From contig CAIKWE010000011.1 of the NCBI GenBank assembly GCA_903831085.1, positions 1 through 44,860 of the forward strand: a DNA stretch of 44,860 nucleotides, in the 5' to 3' direction. A program made the translations under genes and the position numbers. This document shows positions 10,446-19,673 of the stretch, in pieces. The DNA comes from an uncultured Verrucomicrobiota bacterium. Its GTDB lineage: Bacteria > Verrucomicrobiota > Kiritimatiellia > Kiritimatiellales > Tichowtungiaceae. The stretch's first letter is position 1, and each line of letters opens with the position of its first letter. Under the pieces are notes generated by a model. It was not told where the DNA came from. It was given only the letters and a program-made list of their open reading frames with translations, and searched no databases.

Positions 10446-11752
10446 TGCACACAAAAACGGTTTATCCTGTTTCAACATTCGGCGGCGAATTGCGCGTTCC
10501 CGGTGATAAGAGCGTTTCGCAGCGGATCGCCATGCTGGCGGCGCTGGCGAAAGGCACGTCGGAGGTGAGTGGTTTTCTGCGCGGCGAAGATGCAATGAGC
10601 ACGATGAGCGCCATGTGCTCGCTGGGCGCATCGGCAAAGTTCGAAGGCGACATTCTGAAAATTACCGGAACGGGCGGAAAGTTCAAAGAGCCTGCCAATC
10701 CGTTGGATATGGGCAATTCCGGTACCGGCACACGTCTGCTGGCGGGTTTGCTGGCCGGACAGAAGATGACGGTGACGATGACAGGCGACGCATCGCTTTC
10801 GCGCCGTCCGATGGGCCGCATTAAAACGCCGCTGGAGCTGATGGGTGCGCAGATCGAACTGACGGGCGAAAAGGGCACGTTGCCGATGACGGTTCGCGGC
10901 ACGCCGCTGCGCGGCATCCGCTATGAGTTGCCGATGGCTTCGGCGCAGGTAAAATCGTGTGTGCTGCTGGCCGGACTTTTTGCGGAAGGCAAGACGACGG
11001 TGATCGAGCCGCGCCCGACGCGCGACCATACCGAAAAACTTTTCCAAACCTTGGGAATTCCTCTGCATATCGACGGACTGGAAATCAGTCTGAACGGCTT
11101 CGGCCCGAACGGTCCGCAGATTACAGCCCGTAGGCTGACGGTGCCGGGCGATTTTTCGAGCGCGGCGTTCTGGATCGCCGCCGTTGCAGCCCGTCCAGGC
11201 GCGGAACTGATTGTGCGAGGCGTTGGCCTGAATCCGCGTCGCACGGCGCTGCTGGATGTACTGAAGCGGATGGGCGCACTGATTAAAACAGAGATTGTCG
11301 AGGATCATGGCGACCCGATCGGTACGGTTTTTGTGCGCGGCGCGAAGTTGCGCGGTACGGAAATCGGCGGCGATGAAATTCCTAATTTAATTGATGAACT
11401 GCCGATGCTGGCGGTGACGGGCGCGCTGGCAAACGGCGATACGGTGATCCGCGACGCGGCGGAGCTGCGGGTGAAGGAGTCGGACCGTATTGCGGTGACG
11501 GCGGAACATCTACGGGCGTTTGGTGTGGATGTGAAGGAGCATGCGGACGGCATGACGGTGCGCGGTCCGGCGAAACTGCACGCACCGCCGGAACCGCTGG
11601 CGTCGCACGGCGACCACCGGATTACGATGTCGATGGCGATGCTGGCGACGTTTGCCGATGCTCCGGTTAAACTGGAGCAGGTGGAGTGCGTGGCGACATC
11701 ATATCCCGATTTCTGGAACCATTTGGAACAGCTGGGCGGAAAGGTTGAATGA
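10445..11752 (+). CDS. aroA: 3-phosphoshikimate 1-carboxyvinyltransferase (EPSP synthase)
   Basis: A 435-residue shikimate-pathway enzyme joining shikimate-3-phosphate and phosphoenolpyruvate. It shows the PGDKS motif (Lys22), GNSGTGTRLLAGLLAG (about 92-107), RRPMGRIKTPL and LRVKESDRI (about 342-350). The start overlaps the tyrA stop by one base and the stop overlaps the next ATG (ATGA), so the cluster is translationally coupled. The pairing with tyrA makes this an aromatic amino acid segment. Confidence 0.96.
   Translation: MHTKTVYPVSTFGGELRVPGDKSVSQRIAMLAALAKGTSEVSGFLRGEDAMSTMSAMCSLGASAKFEGDILKITGTGGKFKEPANPLDMGNSGTGTRLLAGLLAGQKMTVTMTGDASLSRRPMGRIKTPLELMGAQIELTGEKGTLPMTVRGTPLRGIRYELPMASAQVKSCVLLAGLFAEGKTTVIEPRPTRDHTEKLFQTLGIPLHIDGLEISLNGFGPNGPQITARRLTVPGDFSSAAFWIAAVAARPGAELIVRGVGLNPRRTALLDVLKRMGALIKTEIVEDHGDPIGTVFVRGAKLRGTEIGGDEIPNLIDELPMLAVTGALANGDTVIRDAAELRVKESDRIAVTAEHLRAFGVDVKEHADGMTVRGPAKLHAPPEPLASHGDHRITMSMAMLATFADAPVKLEQVECVATSYPDFWNHLEQLGGKVE
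11041..11055. repeat. Near-match TTCCAA-N3-TTGGGA palindrome
   Basis: One mismatch from the core (TTGGGA for TTGGAA), spacer ACC, inside aroA, read as FQTLG. Confidence 0.6.
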
Positions 11753-13086
11753 GTAAACAGCGGATTATTGCAATTGACGGGCCGGCGGCTTCCGGAAAAT
11801 CGACCGTGGCGCGCGAAGTGGCGAAACGGATGAACTGCATCTATGTGGATTCGGGCGCATTTTACCGCGGCGTAACCTGGAAGATGATTCAGGAAGGCGT
11901 GAATACTAAAAATCCATTGCTGGTGCTTCCGGCGCTGTTGAAGTCAAAATGGAAATTCGATGTACGTGATGGCGCGGTGTTTTTCACGATCGACGGCGTT
12001 GAGCCCGGCGAGGCGCTGCGCGGCAAGGAAGTCCGCGAAGCGGTTTCAGATATTGCGGCGATTCCGGGAGTTCGCATCTTTGTGGTGCGCGAGTTGCGCA
12101 AGCTGAAAAAGCTGGGTTCGCTGGCGATGGAAGGCCGCGATATCGGCTCGGTGGTGTTTCCGAAAACGCCGTATAAATTTTATCTGGACGCCAATCCCGA
12201 AGAACGGGCGAAACGCCGCCATGCGGAACTGGTGGCGAGCGGCGAAACCGAGAAGGCGCAGGAAGTACTCGAGTCGCTTCAGCGGCGCGATCAGAAAGAT
12301 TCTTCGCGTAAGACGGCACCGCTGAAAATCGCCGTCGGCGCTTATGTTATCGATACGTCGGGACACAACATCGAAGAGGTTGCCCGGATTCTGATGGACC
12401 GTATCGCGGAGCTTGAAAAGCCGCGCAGTGAAAAAATGCTCAACCCGATTTGGTACAGCATTACCTGTAATTTTTTCTGGGTCTGTTTGCGCCTGAGGAA
12501 CAGGATCAAATTCTACGGATTGCGGAACGTGCCGAAGACTGGCGGGGTGATTGTCGCTTCGAATCATGCCAGTTATATCGATCCTCCGGCGGTCGGCGCC
12601 TGCACTTACCGGACGCGGATGACCCATTTTATGGCCCGCGATACGCTGTTTAAAAAAGGGTTCATGAACTGGTTTCTGCACAAAGTCGGCGTGATCCCGC
12701 TGGATCGAGACAAGGGCGATGTTAAGGCGATGAAAACTGCCATTGCGCTCTTGAAAGACGGGGCTTCTGTGGCGCTGTTTCCTGAAGGAACCCGCTCGCT
12801 GGACGGAACATTACAGCCGGCAAAGCCTGGAATTGGTTTCCTGGTGGCCAAGGGCAATGCTCCGGTGGTGCCGGTTTATGTTCACGGCTCCTATGAGGCG
12901 TGGTCTAAGAACAGCGATGGATGGAAACCCAAACCAGTCTCTGTTATCTTCGGACAGCTGATCACGCAGGAGCAAATCCGCGGACTGGGCGAAGGTCGCG
13001 AAGCCTACGGGTTGATCGGCGAACTGATCATGAAACGGATTGCAGAACTGAAAGAAAAATTTGAAAAAGGACTGATTCATGAGTAA
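11749..13086 (+). CDS. cmk-plsC: Cytidylate kinase / lysophosphatidate acyltransferase fusion
   Basis: A 445-residue two-domain protein. Residues about 1-225 are (d)CMP kinase, with P-loop GPAASGKST (11-19), YVDSGAFYRG and MEGRDIGSVVFP. Residues about 235-445 are a PlsC-type 1-acylglycerol-3-phosphate acyltransferase, with NHASYID (about 273) and FPEGTRS (about 344), the HX4D and EGTR catalytic motifs. The two halves are in one uninterrupted frame with a short charged linker. It would couple nucleotide phosphorylation and phospholipid synthesis only by physical linkage; a direct metabolic channel is not obvious, although CDP-diacylglycerol links CTP and phosphatidate. The start overlaps aroA by 4 bases and the end overlaps proS by 8. 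Confidence 0.93.
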   Translation: MSKQRIIAIDGPAASGKSTVAREVAKRMNCIYVDSGAFYRGVTWKMIQEGVNTKNPLLVLPALLKSKWKFDVRDGAVFFTIDGVEPGEALRGKEVREAVSDIAAIPGVRIFVVRELRKLKKLGSLAMEGRDIGSVVFPKTPYKFYLDANPEERAKRRHAELVASGETEKAQEVLESLQRRDQKDSSRKTAPLKIAVGAYVIDTSGHNIEEVARILMDRIAELEKPRSEKMLNPIWYSITCNFFWVCLRLRNRIKFYGLRNVPKTGGVIVASNHASYIDPPAVGACTYRTRMTHFMARDTLFKKGFMNWFLHKVGVIPLDRDKGDVKAMKTAIALLKDGASVALFPEGTRSLDGTLQPAKPGIGFLVAKGNAPVVPVYVHGSYEAWSKNSDGWKPKPVSVIFGQLITQEQIRGLGEGREAYGLIGELIMKRIAELKEKFEKGLIHE

Positions 13087-14584
13087 ACAGGCGAAGACAG
13101 CGATTTCCCCGACGCGGGAAGAGAATTATCCGGAGTGGTATCAGCAGGTGGTGCGCGCCGCTGAACTGGCCGAGAACAGCGACGTGCGCGGCTGTATGGT
13201 GATTAAGCCTTGGGGTTATGCGCTGTGGGAAAATATCCGTACGGGGCTCGACGGTTATTTCAAAGCGACCGGGCATGTGAACGCTTATTTTCCGCTTTTT
13301 ATTCCGCTGAGTTATCTCGAAAAAGAGGCGGAGCACGTTGAGGGCTTTGCCAAAGAATGCGCCGTGGTGACCCATCACCGTCTTGAAGCGGGGCCGGATG
13401 GAAAGCTGGTTCCGGCGGGTGAGCTCGAAGAGCCGCTGGTGGTGCGTCCAACCTCTGAAACCATTATCGGCGCGACCTACGCCAAATGGGTGCAGAGCTA
13501 CCGCGATCTGCCGATTCTGATCAACCAGTGGGCCAACGTGGTCCGCTGGGAAATGCGCACCCGGCTGTTTCTGCGCACAACAGAATTTCTCTGGCAGGAG
13601 GGGCATACGGTTCACGAGACGAAGGAAGAGGCGTGGGAAGAAACCGTTAAGATGCTGAATGTCTACAAACAGTTTGCCGAAGAATATATGGCGATGCCGG
13701 TGCTGATCGGCGAAAAGACTGCTGGCGAGCGTTTTCCCGGTGCGGTGAACACTCTTTGCATCGAAGCGCTTATGCAGGACTGCAAAGCGCTGCAGGCGGG
13801 AACGAGCCATTTCCTCGGCCAGAATTTTGCGAAAGCTTCCGGCATTAAGTTTCAGTCGCGCGAAGGGCGGGAAGAAACCGCGTGGACAACGTCATGGGGT
13901 GTTTCGACACGACTGATCGGCGGAATGATTATGACGCACGGCGATGACGACGGCATGATTATGCCCCCACGTTTGGCTCCGTCGCACGTGGTGGTTCTGC
14001 CGATTATCCGCAACGACACGGACAAAGAGAAGATCATGCAGTATTGCAACGAAACCGCCGTCCTGCTCCGCGCGCAGAGCTATGCCGGACGTCCGGTTGA
14101 GGTCGTTGTGGACGACCGCGACATCAACGCCGGCGAGAAGGGTTGGCAGTGGGTCAAGAAGGGTATCCCGCTCCGCGTGGAGATCGGTCCGCGCGATATG
14201 GAAAACGGCGGGGTCTATGTGGCGCGCCGCGACAAAGGCGCAAAGGAAAAATACGGACAGAGCCGCGCCGAATTTGTATCCACGATCGCCGAGGTGCTGG
14301 GCGACATGCAGAAAAACCTTTTCGATCGCGCTTGTGCGTTTCGCGCGGAAAATACCCGCATGATCGACAGCTGGGACGAATTTGTTACGTTCTTCAAAGA
14401 GGGTCGCGGCGGATTTGCGCTGGCGCACTGGGACGGCACGGAGGAAACTGAACAGAAAATTAATGATGAATTATCTGTGACCATCCGCTGTATTCCGTTT
14501 GATTACGAACAGAGCGGCTCTGGAAAATGCGTTGTCAGCGGACGGCCAAGTAAGGGTCGCGTTGTTTTCGCAAAAAGTTATTAA
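13079..14584 (+). CDS. proS: Prolyl-tRNA synthetase, archaeal/eukaryotic type
   Basis: A 501-residue class II synthetase of the short type lacking the bacterial editing insertion (the usual bacterial enzyme is about 570). Diagnostic features are the start region NYPEWYQQVVRAAELAE, VVRPTSETII, RWEMRTRLFLRTTEFLWQEG and the GGMIMTHGDDDGMIMPP stretch, followed by the anticodon-binding domain and the C-terminal domain of this subtype. The ATG overlaps the preceding gene by 8 bases. Its first four codons (ATGAGTAAACAG) are identical to those of cmk-plsC. Confidence 0.95.
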   Translation: MSKQAKTAISPTREENYPEWYQQVVRAAELAENSDVRGCMVIKPWGYALWENIRTGLDGYFKATGHVNAYFPLFIPLSYLEKEAEHVEGFAKECAVVTHHRLEAGPDGKLVPAGELEEPLVVRPTSETIIGATYAKWVQSYRDLPILINQWANVVRWEMRTRLFLRTTEFLWQEGHTVHETKEEAWEETVKMLNVYKQFAEEYMAMPVLIGEKTAGERFPGAVNTLCIEALMQDCKALQAGTSHFLGQNFAKASGIKFQSREGREETAWTTSWGVSTRLIGGMIMTHGDDDGMIMPPRLAPSHVVVLPIIRNDTDKEKIMQYCNETAVLLRAQSYAGRPVEVVVDDRDINAGEKGWQWVKKGIPLRVEIGPRDMENGGVYVARRDKGAKEKYGQSRAEFVSTIAEVLGDMQKNLFDRACAFRAENTRMIDSWDEFVTFFKEGRGGFALAHWDGTEETEQKINDELSVTIRCIPFDYEQSGSGKCVVSGRPSKGRVVFAKSY

Positions 14585-14604
14585 CCTTCATCGGAGGAAA
14601 TTCC

Positions 14605-15195
14605 ATGGCAAAAGGTAGATTCAAGATTCAGGGAACGAAGGATTTTCTGGTTGCGGCGGTCTTTTGCGGATTTCTTTGTGCCTGGTCGATTCGTGATGCC
14701 TGGTTCCCGACCGAAAAGGTTCTGAAAAAACATCCGCCCGAAATCGCGGTGGCCTTTAAAATGTCCGGCGTGATCAAAAACATTCCGGTTAAGGCAGGTG
14801 ATGATATCCAAGGCAAGACCATGCTGGCCAGTCTCTACGATGACGGCTACCGCGCTAAAGTGGCCGAAGCCGAGGCTGCTTTTGAGGCCGCGAAGACCGC
14901 CAAGGATCCGGCAGTCGAGGAAAAGCGGGAAGCACTGATGAAGGCTCGTGCTGATCTGGAGACCTGTACAGTTAGCAACACGGATGTGACATGGATGACG
15001 ACACACGGCGAAGATGTGCTGCGCGGTACCGTTACACGAGTTCTGGTGCAGCCTGCTACGCAGATTGAGGCTGGTGTGCCGGTGCTTATGATTAAGCCCA
15101 CCGACAGCTTCTACGGGTTCAATAAGACGCTGGCGGCACTGACCTTTATCGGAATGATCATTGCGCTGATTTTTCACCGGATTGCATCGCGTTGA
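14605..15195 (+). CDS. HlyD-like small membrane protein with a biotinyl-lipoyl-type hybrid motif
   Basis: A 196-residue protein with one N-terminal membrane segment (about 10-30) and one near the C-terminus (about 172-190). Between them are a half-barrel (VAFKMSGVIKNIPVKAGDDI), a short alpha-helical hairpin (about 85-125) and a second half-barrel (VLRGTVTRVLVQPATQIEAG). This is the layout of membrane-fusion adaptors of secretion or efflux systems, but much shorter and with a second membrane anchor. No transporter or outer-membrane channel gene is adjacent, and I do not recognise the family. GGAGGAA sits well before the ATG. It follows proS by 20 bases and may be the last gene of that operon. 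Confidence 0.7.
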   Translation: MAKGRFKIQGTKDFLVAAVFCGFLCAWSIRDAWFPTEKVLKKHPPEIAVAFKMSGVIKNIPVKAGDDIQGKTMLASLYDDGYRAKVAEAEAAFEAAKTAKDPAVEEKREALMKARADLETCTVSNTDVTWMTTHGEDVLRGTVTRVLVQPATQIEAGVPVLMIKPTDSFYGFNKTLAALTFIGMIIALIFHRIASR

Positions 15196-15218
15196 TAAAA
15201 AACGGTTTGGAATAGAGC

Positions 15219-15246
15219 TTGACCGTACAACCAGCCGCACTAAGAT
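15219..15246 (+). promoter_or_regulatory. Candidate promoter of the HU/IHF-hisS-aspS operon
   Basis: TTGACC (15219-15224), 16-base spacer, TAAGAT (15241-15246), in the 117-base gap before the HU/IHF gene. Confidence 0.5.
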
Positions 15247-15262
15247 TGCCAGCCTGTTCAAA

Positions 15263-15281
15263 GCTGTAACCTGTTTACAGC
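15263..15281. promoter_or_regulatory. Inverted repeat in the HU/IHF leader
   Basis: GCTGTAA-CCTGT-TTACAGC, a perfect 7-base inverted repeat between the candidate promoter and the gene. It may be an operator or a leader hairpin. Autoregulation is an inference only. Confidence 0.4.
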
Positions 15282-15312
15282 CAAGACCATTCGAGAGGTA
15301 TTGGGGGACGAT

Positions 15313-15594
15313 ATGACAAAGAGAGATTTAGTGGTTCGTATTGCTGATGAGACCGGCCTCATACAGCAGGATGTCGCAGCCATTCTCCAGAAGTCGCTGG
15401 ACTATATTGTCGAAGCGCTGCAAAAGGGCGAAACCGTTGAGTTCCGTAACTTCGGCGTGTTTGAAATCAATATCCGTAAAGCCCGCATTGGCCGCAATCC
15501 CAATAAACCGGAAGACGTCGTGACCATTCCTGAACGTCGTGTCGTCAAGTTCAAGCCCGGCAAGATCATGAAACAGAAGATCACCGGCATCTAG
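15313..15594 (+). CDS. HU/IHF family DNA-binding protein
   Basis: A 93-residue nucleoid protein that bends DNA as a dimer. The fold is recognisable from MTKRDLVVRIA, the GETVEFRNFGVFEI segment and the DNA-wrapping arm containing RIGRNPNKPEDVVTIPERRVVKFKPGK. The RNPxxPE arm and tail resemble IHF subunits somewhat more than HU. The ATG at 15313 is preferred to an in-frame TTG at 15301 because family homology begins at MTK. hisS follows after 3 bases. Confidence 0.92.
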   Translation: MTKRDLVVRIADETGLIQQDVAAILQKSLDYIVEALQKGETVEFRNFGVFEINIRKARIGRNPNKPEDVVTIPERRVVKFKPGKIMKQKITGI

Positions 15595-15597
15595 ACC

Positions 15598-16842
15598 ATG
15601 GCCTCCACATCGCACCAACCCGTCCAGGGCATGTCCGATATTGCTCCTCCGGATGTCGCACTCTGGCAGATGATCGAACAGCGGGCGCGCGAAGTTTTCG
15701 CGCGTTATCGTTTTTCGGAGGTTCGCACGCCCGTCCTGGAGAAGCTCGAACTCTTCACCCATTCACTCGGCGACACCACCGATGTGGTGACCAAAGAGAT
15801 GTACACGCTGGAAGACCGCGGAGGTCGCAAACTGGCCCTGCGCCCCGAAGGAACTGCCGGAGCCATCCGCTATGTCGCTTCCGGCGGTGAGGAAACCGCC
15901 AATGCGCGGATTTTTTACATGGGCCCCATGTTCCGCTGTGAGCGCCCGCAGGCCGGCCGCAAACGTCAGTTTCACCAGATCGGTCTTGAAGCCGTCGGCG
16001 CGCCCAATCCGCTGGCCGATGCCGAAGTGATCGCCCTGCAGGTTCATCTGCTCGCCGCATGGGGACTGAAGGGCGCTAAAATCCGCCTCAACACCATTGG
16101 ACTGCCGGAAGACCGCGCCGCCGTGCTTGCAGGCTTGCGCAAGGCGATCCTTCCGCGTCTGCATGAACTGCCGGAAGAGGCTCAGCAACGGTTTGAAACC
16201 AATGTTCTGCGTCTGCTCGATTCGAAAGATCCGGTGGTGAAGAAAATTATCGCGGAGGTTCCTTCGGTTATTGAATTTATGAGCGCCAGTTCACGCGCCT
16301 ATCTCGACACCGTCATCGCGACGCTCAAAAAACTCGAGATTGACGTCGAAATCGATGCCACTCTTGTGCGCGGTCTCGACTATTACGTTCATACGGTTTG
16401 GGAAGTTGTACACGGCGGCCTCGGCGCGCAGAACGCGCTCTCGGGCGGCGGCCGTTATCGGATACAGCTCGATGGAAAAGCCGTGGACGGCGTCGGCTTT
16501 GCCATGGGAGTCGAGCGGGTTATCGCCGCGCTCGAAGCCACCGGTGTCACCGCCTCGCAGTTCGCGCCGCCGCCGCCGGTTTTCATCGTTTCGCTCGGCG
16601 AAGTGGCGCTGAACGAAAACCTGCTTCTGCTTCAAATGCTGCGTCAGCGCGGCATCGCCTGTGAAATGGAACTTTCTGCCCGTAAGGTGCAGGCGCAGAT
16701 GCGCCGCGCCGATAAAGTCGGAGCGCAGGTTGTTGTTATTCGCGGCGACACCGAACTTGAAAAAGGAACCTTTGTTGTGAAAAACATGGCTGACGGCTCG
16801 CAACGCGAAGTCGAACTGCCTGAACTGATAAAACTTCTGTAA
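15598..16842 (+). CDS. hisS: Histidyl-tRNA synthetase
   Basis: A 414-residue class II synthetase charging tRNA-His. It has motif 2 (LRPEGTAGAIRY, then MFRCERPQAGRKRQFHQIG), the histidine-specific LVRGLDYYVHTVWEV, motif 3 (GFAMGVERVIAAL) and a C-terminal anticodon-binding domain (VFIVSLGE...GAQVVVIRGDTE). Only 3 bases separate it from the HU/IHF stop and no good ribosome site is visible, so translation probably depends on coupling. Confidence 0.96.
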   Translation: MASTSHQPVQGMSDIAPPDVALWQMIEQRAREVFARYRFSEVRTPVLEKLELFTHSLGDTTDVVTKEMYTLEDRGGRKLALRPEGTAGAIRYVASGGEETANARIFYMGPMFRCERPQAGRKRQFHQIGLEAVGAPNPLADAEVIALQVHLLAAWGLKGAKIRLNTIGLPEDRAAVLAGLRKAILPRLHELPEEAQQRFETNVLRLLDSKDPVVKKIIAEVPSVIEFMSASSRAYLDTVIATLKKLEIDVEIDATLVRGLDYYVHTVWEVVHGGLGAQNALSGGGRYRIQLDGKAVDGVGFAMGVERVIAALEATGVTASQFAPPPPVFIVSLGEVALNENLLLLQMLRQRGIACEMELSARKVQAQMRRADKVGAQVVVIRGDTELEKGTFVVKNMADGSQREVELPELIKLL

Positions 16843-16843
16843 G

Positions 16844-16862
16844 GGTGGGATTGCATCCCGCC
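16844..16862. repeat. Hairpin between hisS and aspS
   Basis: GGTGGGAT-TGC-ATCCCGCC, an 8-base stem (one G-T pair) with a 3-base loop, directly after the hisS stop. No T-run follows. It resembles small REP-type palindromes rather than a terminator. Confidence 0.5.
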
Positions 16863-16886
16863 TCTGCACAAAAAATGGAATGAACT

Positions 16887-18674
16887 ATGCATAAATTTCG
16901 TACACACACCTGCGGAGAGCTCCGTAAAGAAAATGTCGGACAGACCGTACGTCTCTCTGGCTGGGTCAACACCATCCGCGACCACGGCGGCGTGCTGTTT
17001 ATAGACCTGCGCGACCACTACGGCATCACCCAGATTGTGATCAGCCCGGACAAGGCGTTCTACAAAAACATCGAACATTGGCGCGTCGAAACCGTCCTTT
17101 GCTTTACCGGTGATGTTGTTGCCCGCGACGCCTCCGCCGTTAACCCGAAGCTGATCACCGGCGGAATCGAACTGGTTGCCGAAACGATGGAAGTGCTCGG
17201 CGAATCTGAAGTGATTCCGTTTCAGGTCAACAAGGAAGAGGAATGCTCTGAAGCGTTGCGCCTCAAATACCGCTTTCTCGACCTGCGCCGCAAGAGCCTG
17301 CACGACAATATCGTTTTGCGTTCCAAAGTTATTTCCCGCATCCGTCAGCTGATGACCGAACAGGGCTTTTTAGAATATCAGACGCCGATTCTCACCAGCT
17401 CGTCGCCCGAAGGCGCTCGCGACTATCTGGTGCCGAGCCGCATTCACCCCGGCAAATTCTACGCTCTGCCGCAGGCCCCGCAGCAGTTCAAGCAACTGCT
17501 GATGGTTTCCGGCTTCGACCGCTATTTCCAGATTGCACCATGCTTCCGCGATGAAGACGCCCGCGCCGACCGCTCGCCCGGTGAGTTTTACCAGCTCGAT
17601 ATGGAACTGAGCTTCGCCACGCAGGACGATGTTTTTGCCGTGAACGAAAAACTGATGTCCACCATCTTCAAAGAGTTCAGCACCAAGAAAGTGGATGGCA
17701 CGCCGTTTATCCGGATTCCCTACCGCGAAGCGATGGAAAAATACGGTTCCGATAAACCGGATCTGCGCAACCCGCTCATTATGCAGGATGCCAGCGACAT
17801 CTTCCGCACCTGCGGCTTTAAAGCGTTCGCCGGTGTGGTTGAAAAGGGTGGTGTGGTTAAAACCATCGCGGTCAAAGGCTGCGCCGGACAGCCGCGCAAG
17901 TTCTTCGACGATATGGTCGCCTTTGCGCAGTCGGTTGGCGCCAAAGGTCTCGGTTACATCAGCTGGGTCGATGGCGAGGCCAAAGGACCGATCGCCAAGT
18001 TTCTCAGTGCGGATGAACTCATGAAACTCAAATCTCTTGGCGGCGCCGGAGACGGCGACACGATGTTTTTCATCGCGGACACGCTTAAGGGTGCCCAGAG
18101 CATCGGCGGCGCGGTGCGCACCGAACTCGGTCTGCGTCTGGATCTGCTCGAAAAAGATGTTTTCCGCTTCTGCTGGATTGTCGATTTTCCGATGTTCGAA
18201 CTGGACGACGAAGGCAAGGTGGCCTTCAGTCATAACCCGTTCTCGATGCCGCAGGGTGGCATGGATGCGTTGCTCACCAAAGACCCTCTCGACATTCTGG
18301 CGTACCAGTACGACATTGTCTGCAACGGCACGGAGCTTTCCTCCGGCGCGGTGAGGAATCACAGTCCTGAAACGATGATCAAGGCGTTTGAAATCGCCGG
18401 TTACGGCAAAGAAGTGGTCGAGTCAAAATTCCCGGCGCTTTACCGCGCCTTCAAGTACGGCGCGCCGCCGCACGCCGGTATCGCCCCCGGCGTGGACCGC
18501 ATGGTGATGCTGCTGGCCGACGAGCCGAATATTCGTGAAGTGATTGCCTTTCCGATGAATCAAAAGGCCGAAGACCTCCTGATGGGCGCGCCCGGCGAAG
18601 TGGAACTTAAACAGCTTCGCGAACTGCACATCAAACTCAACCTGCCGAAGAAGCAGGAAAAAGATGCAGAATGA
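16887..18674 (+). CDS. aspS: Aspartyl-tRNA synthetase, bacterial type
   Basis: A 595-residue class IIb synthetase. An N-terminal OB-fold anticodon domain ([23 protein letters not shown]) precedes the catalytic core with [31 protein letters not shown] and [21 protein letters not shown]. The bacterial GAD insertion is present, and motif 3 ([13 protein letters not shown]) is near the end. Length matches the bacterial subtype. The stop overlaps the ATG of the next gene (ATGA). Confidence 0.96.
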   Translation: MHKFRTHTCGELRKENVGQTVRLSGWVNTIRDHGGVLFIDLRDHYGITQIVISPDKAFYKNIEHWRVETVLCFTGDVVARDASAVNPKLITGGIELVAETMEVLGESEVIPFQVNKEEECSEALRLKYRFLDLRRKSLHDNIVLRSKVISRIRQLMTEQGFLEYQTPILTSSSPEGARDYLVPSRIHPGKFYALPQAPQQFKQLLMVSGFDRYFQIAPCFRDEDARADRSPGEFYQLDMELSFATQDDVFAVNEKLMSTIFKEFSTKKVDGTPFIRIPYREAMEKYGSDKPDLRNPLIMQDASDIFRTCGFKAFAGVVEKGGVVKTIAVKGCAGQPRKFFDDMVAFAQSVGAKGLGYISWVDGEAKGPIAKFLSADELMKLKSLGGAGDGDTMFFIADTLKGAQSIGGAVRTELGLRLDLLEKDVFRFCWIVDFPMFELDDEGKVAFSHNPFSMPQGGMDALLTKDPLDILAYQYDIVCNGTELSSGAVRNHSPETMIKAFEIAGYGKEVVESKFPALYRAFKYGAPPHAGIAPGVDRMVMLLADEPNIREVIAFPMNQKAEDLLMGAPGEVELKQLRELHIKLNLPKKQEKDAE

Positions 18675-19378
18675 GTAACGTAAAACGTTCCATCATCATT
18701 CCGTTTTATAACGAAGAAGCCTGTGCGCGATCCGTTCTGGATGAGGTGCGGGCCTGCCAGCCTGACGCGGAAATCATCGCGGTGGATGATGGAAGCCGCG
18801 ACGGAACGTGGGCGGTTATCTGCGGCACGGCCTCTGTAAAAGGTTTACGGCTGACCCAAAACCGCGGTCAGAGCGCCGCGATGTATGCCGGTATGCGCGC
18901 CGCTTCCGGCGACGTGATTGTACTGATGGACGGCGACGGGCAGAACGATCCGGCTGATATCGAGAAACTGGTTGATCTGTTGCAGCAGGGAAGCTGGGAT
19001 GTTGTCTGCGGTCAGCGGGTCAAACGGCGCGACACCTGGAGCCGTCGCATTGCCTCCAAGTCGGCCAATGCGATCCGTAGAAGTATTCTGAATGACGGCA
19101 TCAGCGACACCGGCTGTTCGCTCAAAGCGTTCCGCCGCGAACATGTTGAACTGCTGGTTCCTTTTAACGGACTGCACCGTTATCTTCCGGCGATTTTCAA
19201 GCACGCGAACCTGCGCATTACCGAGATACCGGTTAATCATCGGGCACGGACTCTAGGCGTATCGAAATATACGAACTGGAACCGGGCACTGCGCGGTATT
19301 TATGATCTGTTTGGTGTCCGATGGCTTCTGAACCGTAAAGTTGTTTACCCGAAGATGGAGCAGCACAATGAATCATGA
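18671..19378 (+). CDS. GT2 glycosyltransferase of the dolichol/undecaprenyl-phosphate type
   Basis: A 235-residue inverting glycosyltransferase with a GT-A fold: [17 protein letters not shown] (Asp39/Asp40) and the metal-binding DGDGQND (87-93). It has no C-terminal membrane segments, as in DPM1-like enzymes that transfer a sugar to a polyprenyl phosphate. The overlap with the LAB_N gene and the convergent ArnT-type gene at 19670 suggest it makes the lipid-linked sugar used by that transferase. The donor sugar cannot be read from the sequence. It overlaps aspS by 4 bases. Confidence 0.88.
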   Translation: MSNVKRSIIIPFYNEEACARSVLDEVRACQPDAEIIAVDDGSRDGTWAVICGTASVKGLRLTQNRGQSAAMYAGMRAASGDVIVLMDGDGQNDPADIEKLVDLLQQGSWDVVCGQRVKRRDTWSRRIASKSANAIRRSILNDGISDTGCSLKAFRREHVELLVPFNGLHRYLPAIFKHANLRITEIPVNHRARTLGVSKYTNWNRALRGIYDLFGVRWLLNRKVVYPKMEQHNES

Positions 19379-19673
19379 ACTGTTTATGATCGGGCATTGG
19401 ATTGTCACGCCGTGGAAACTGATCGGCTATGTCGGTGTGTTTCTTTTCGGCGGACGCTGGTTTGTGCAACTCATTGCTTCAGGCTTGGAAAAGAAACCAA
19501 CTTTTCCACGGATATTCTGGTATATGAGCCTCACAGGAAGTGTTTGCCTGCTGGCGTATTTCACCTTCGGTAAAAACGATTCCGTCGGCATTTTATCCAA
19601 TCTGTTTCCGGCGTGTGTTGCCGCGTATAATCTGTTTCTGGATATCACCCACCGGCGCCGTAAGACCGCTTAG
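19368..19673 (+). CDS. Lipid-A-disaccharide synthase N-terminal domain (LAB_N) membrane protein
   Basis: A 101-residue protein with about three membrane segments and the LAB_N hallmark [14 protein letters not shown] plus [14 protein letters not shown]. Such small proteins are commonly encoded beside polyprenyl-phosphate glycosyltransferases and ArnT-like enzymes; a sugar-lipid flippase-like role is an inference. ATG 19368 is chosen because homology begins at [11 protein letters not shown]; the frame is open a little further upstream. It overlaps the GT2 gene by 11 bases, and its stop overlaps the convergent stop of the next gene. Confidence 0.85.
   Translation: MNHELFMIGHWIVTPWKLIGYVGVFLFGGRWFVQLIASGLEKKPTFPRIFWYMSLTGSVCLLAYFTFGKNDSVGILSNLFPACVAAYNLFLDITHRRRKTA

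Noticed and set aside
16844-16862. Hairpin after hisS considered as a terminator
   Set aside because: There is no T-run after the stem, and aspS follows within 25 bases without an obvious promoter.
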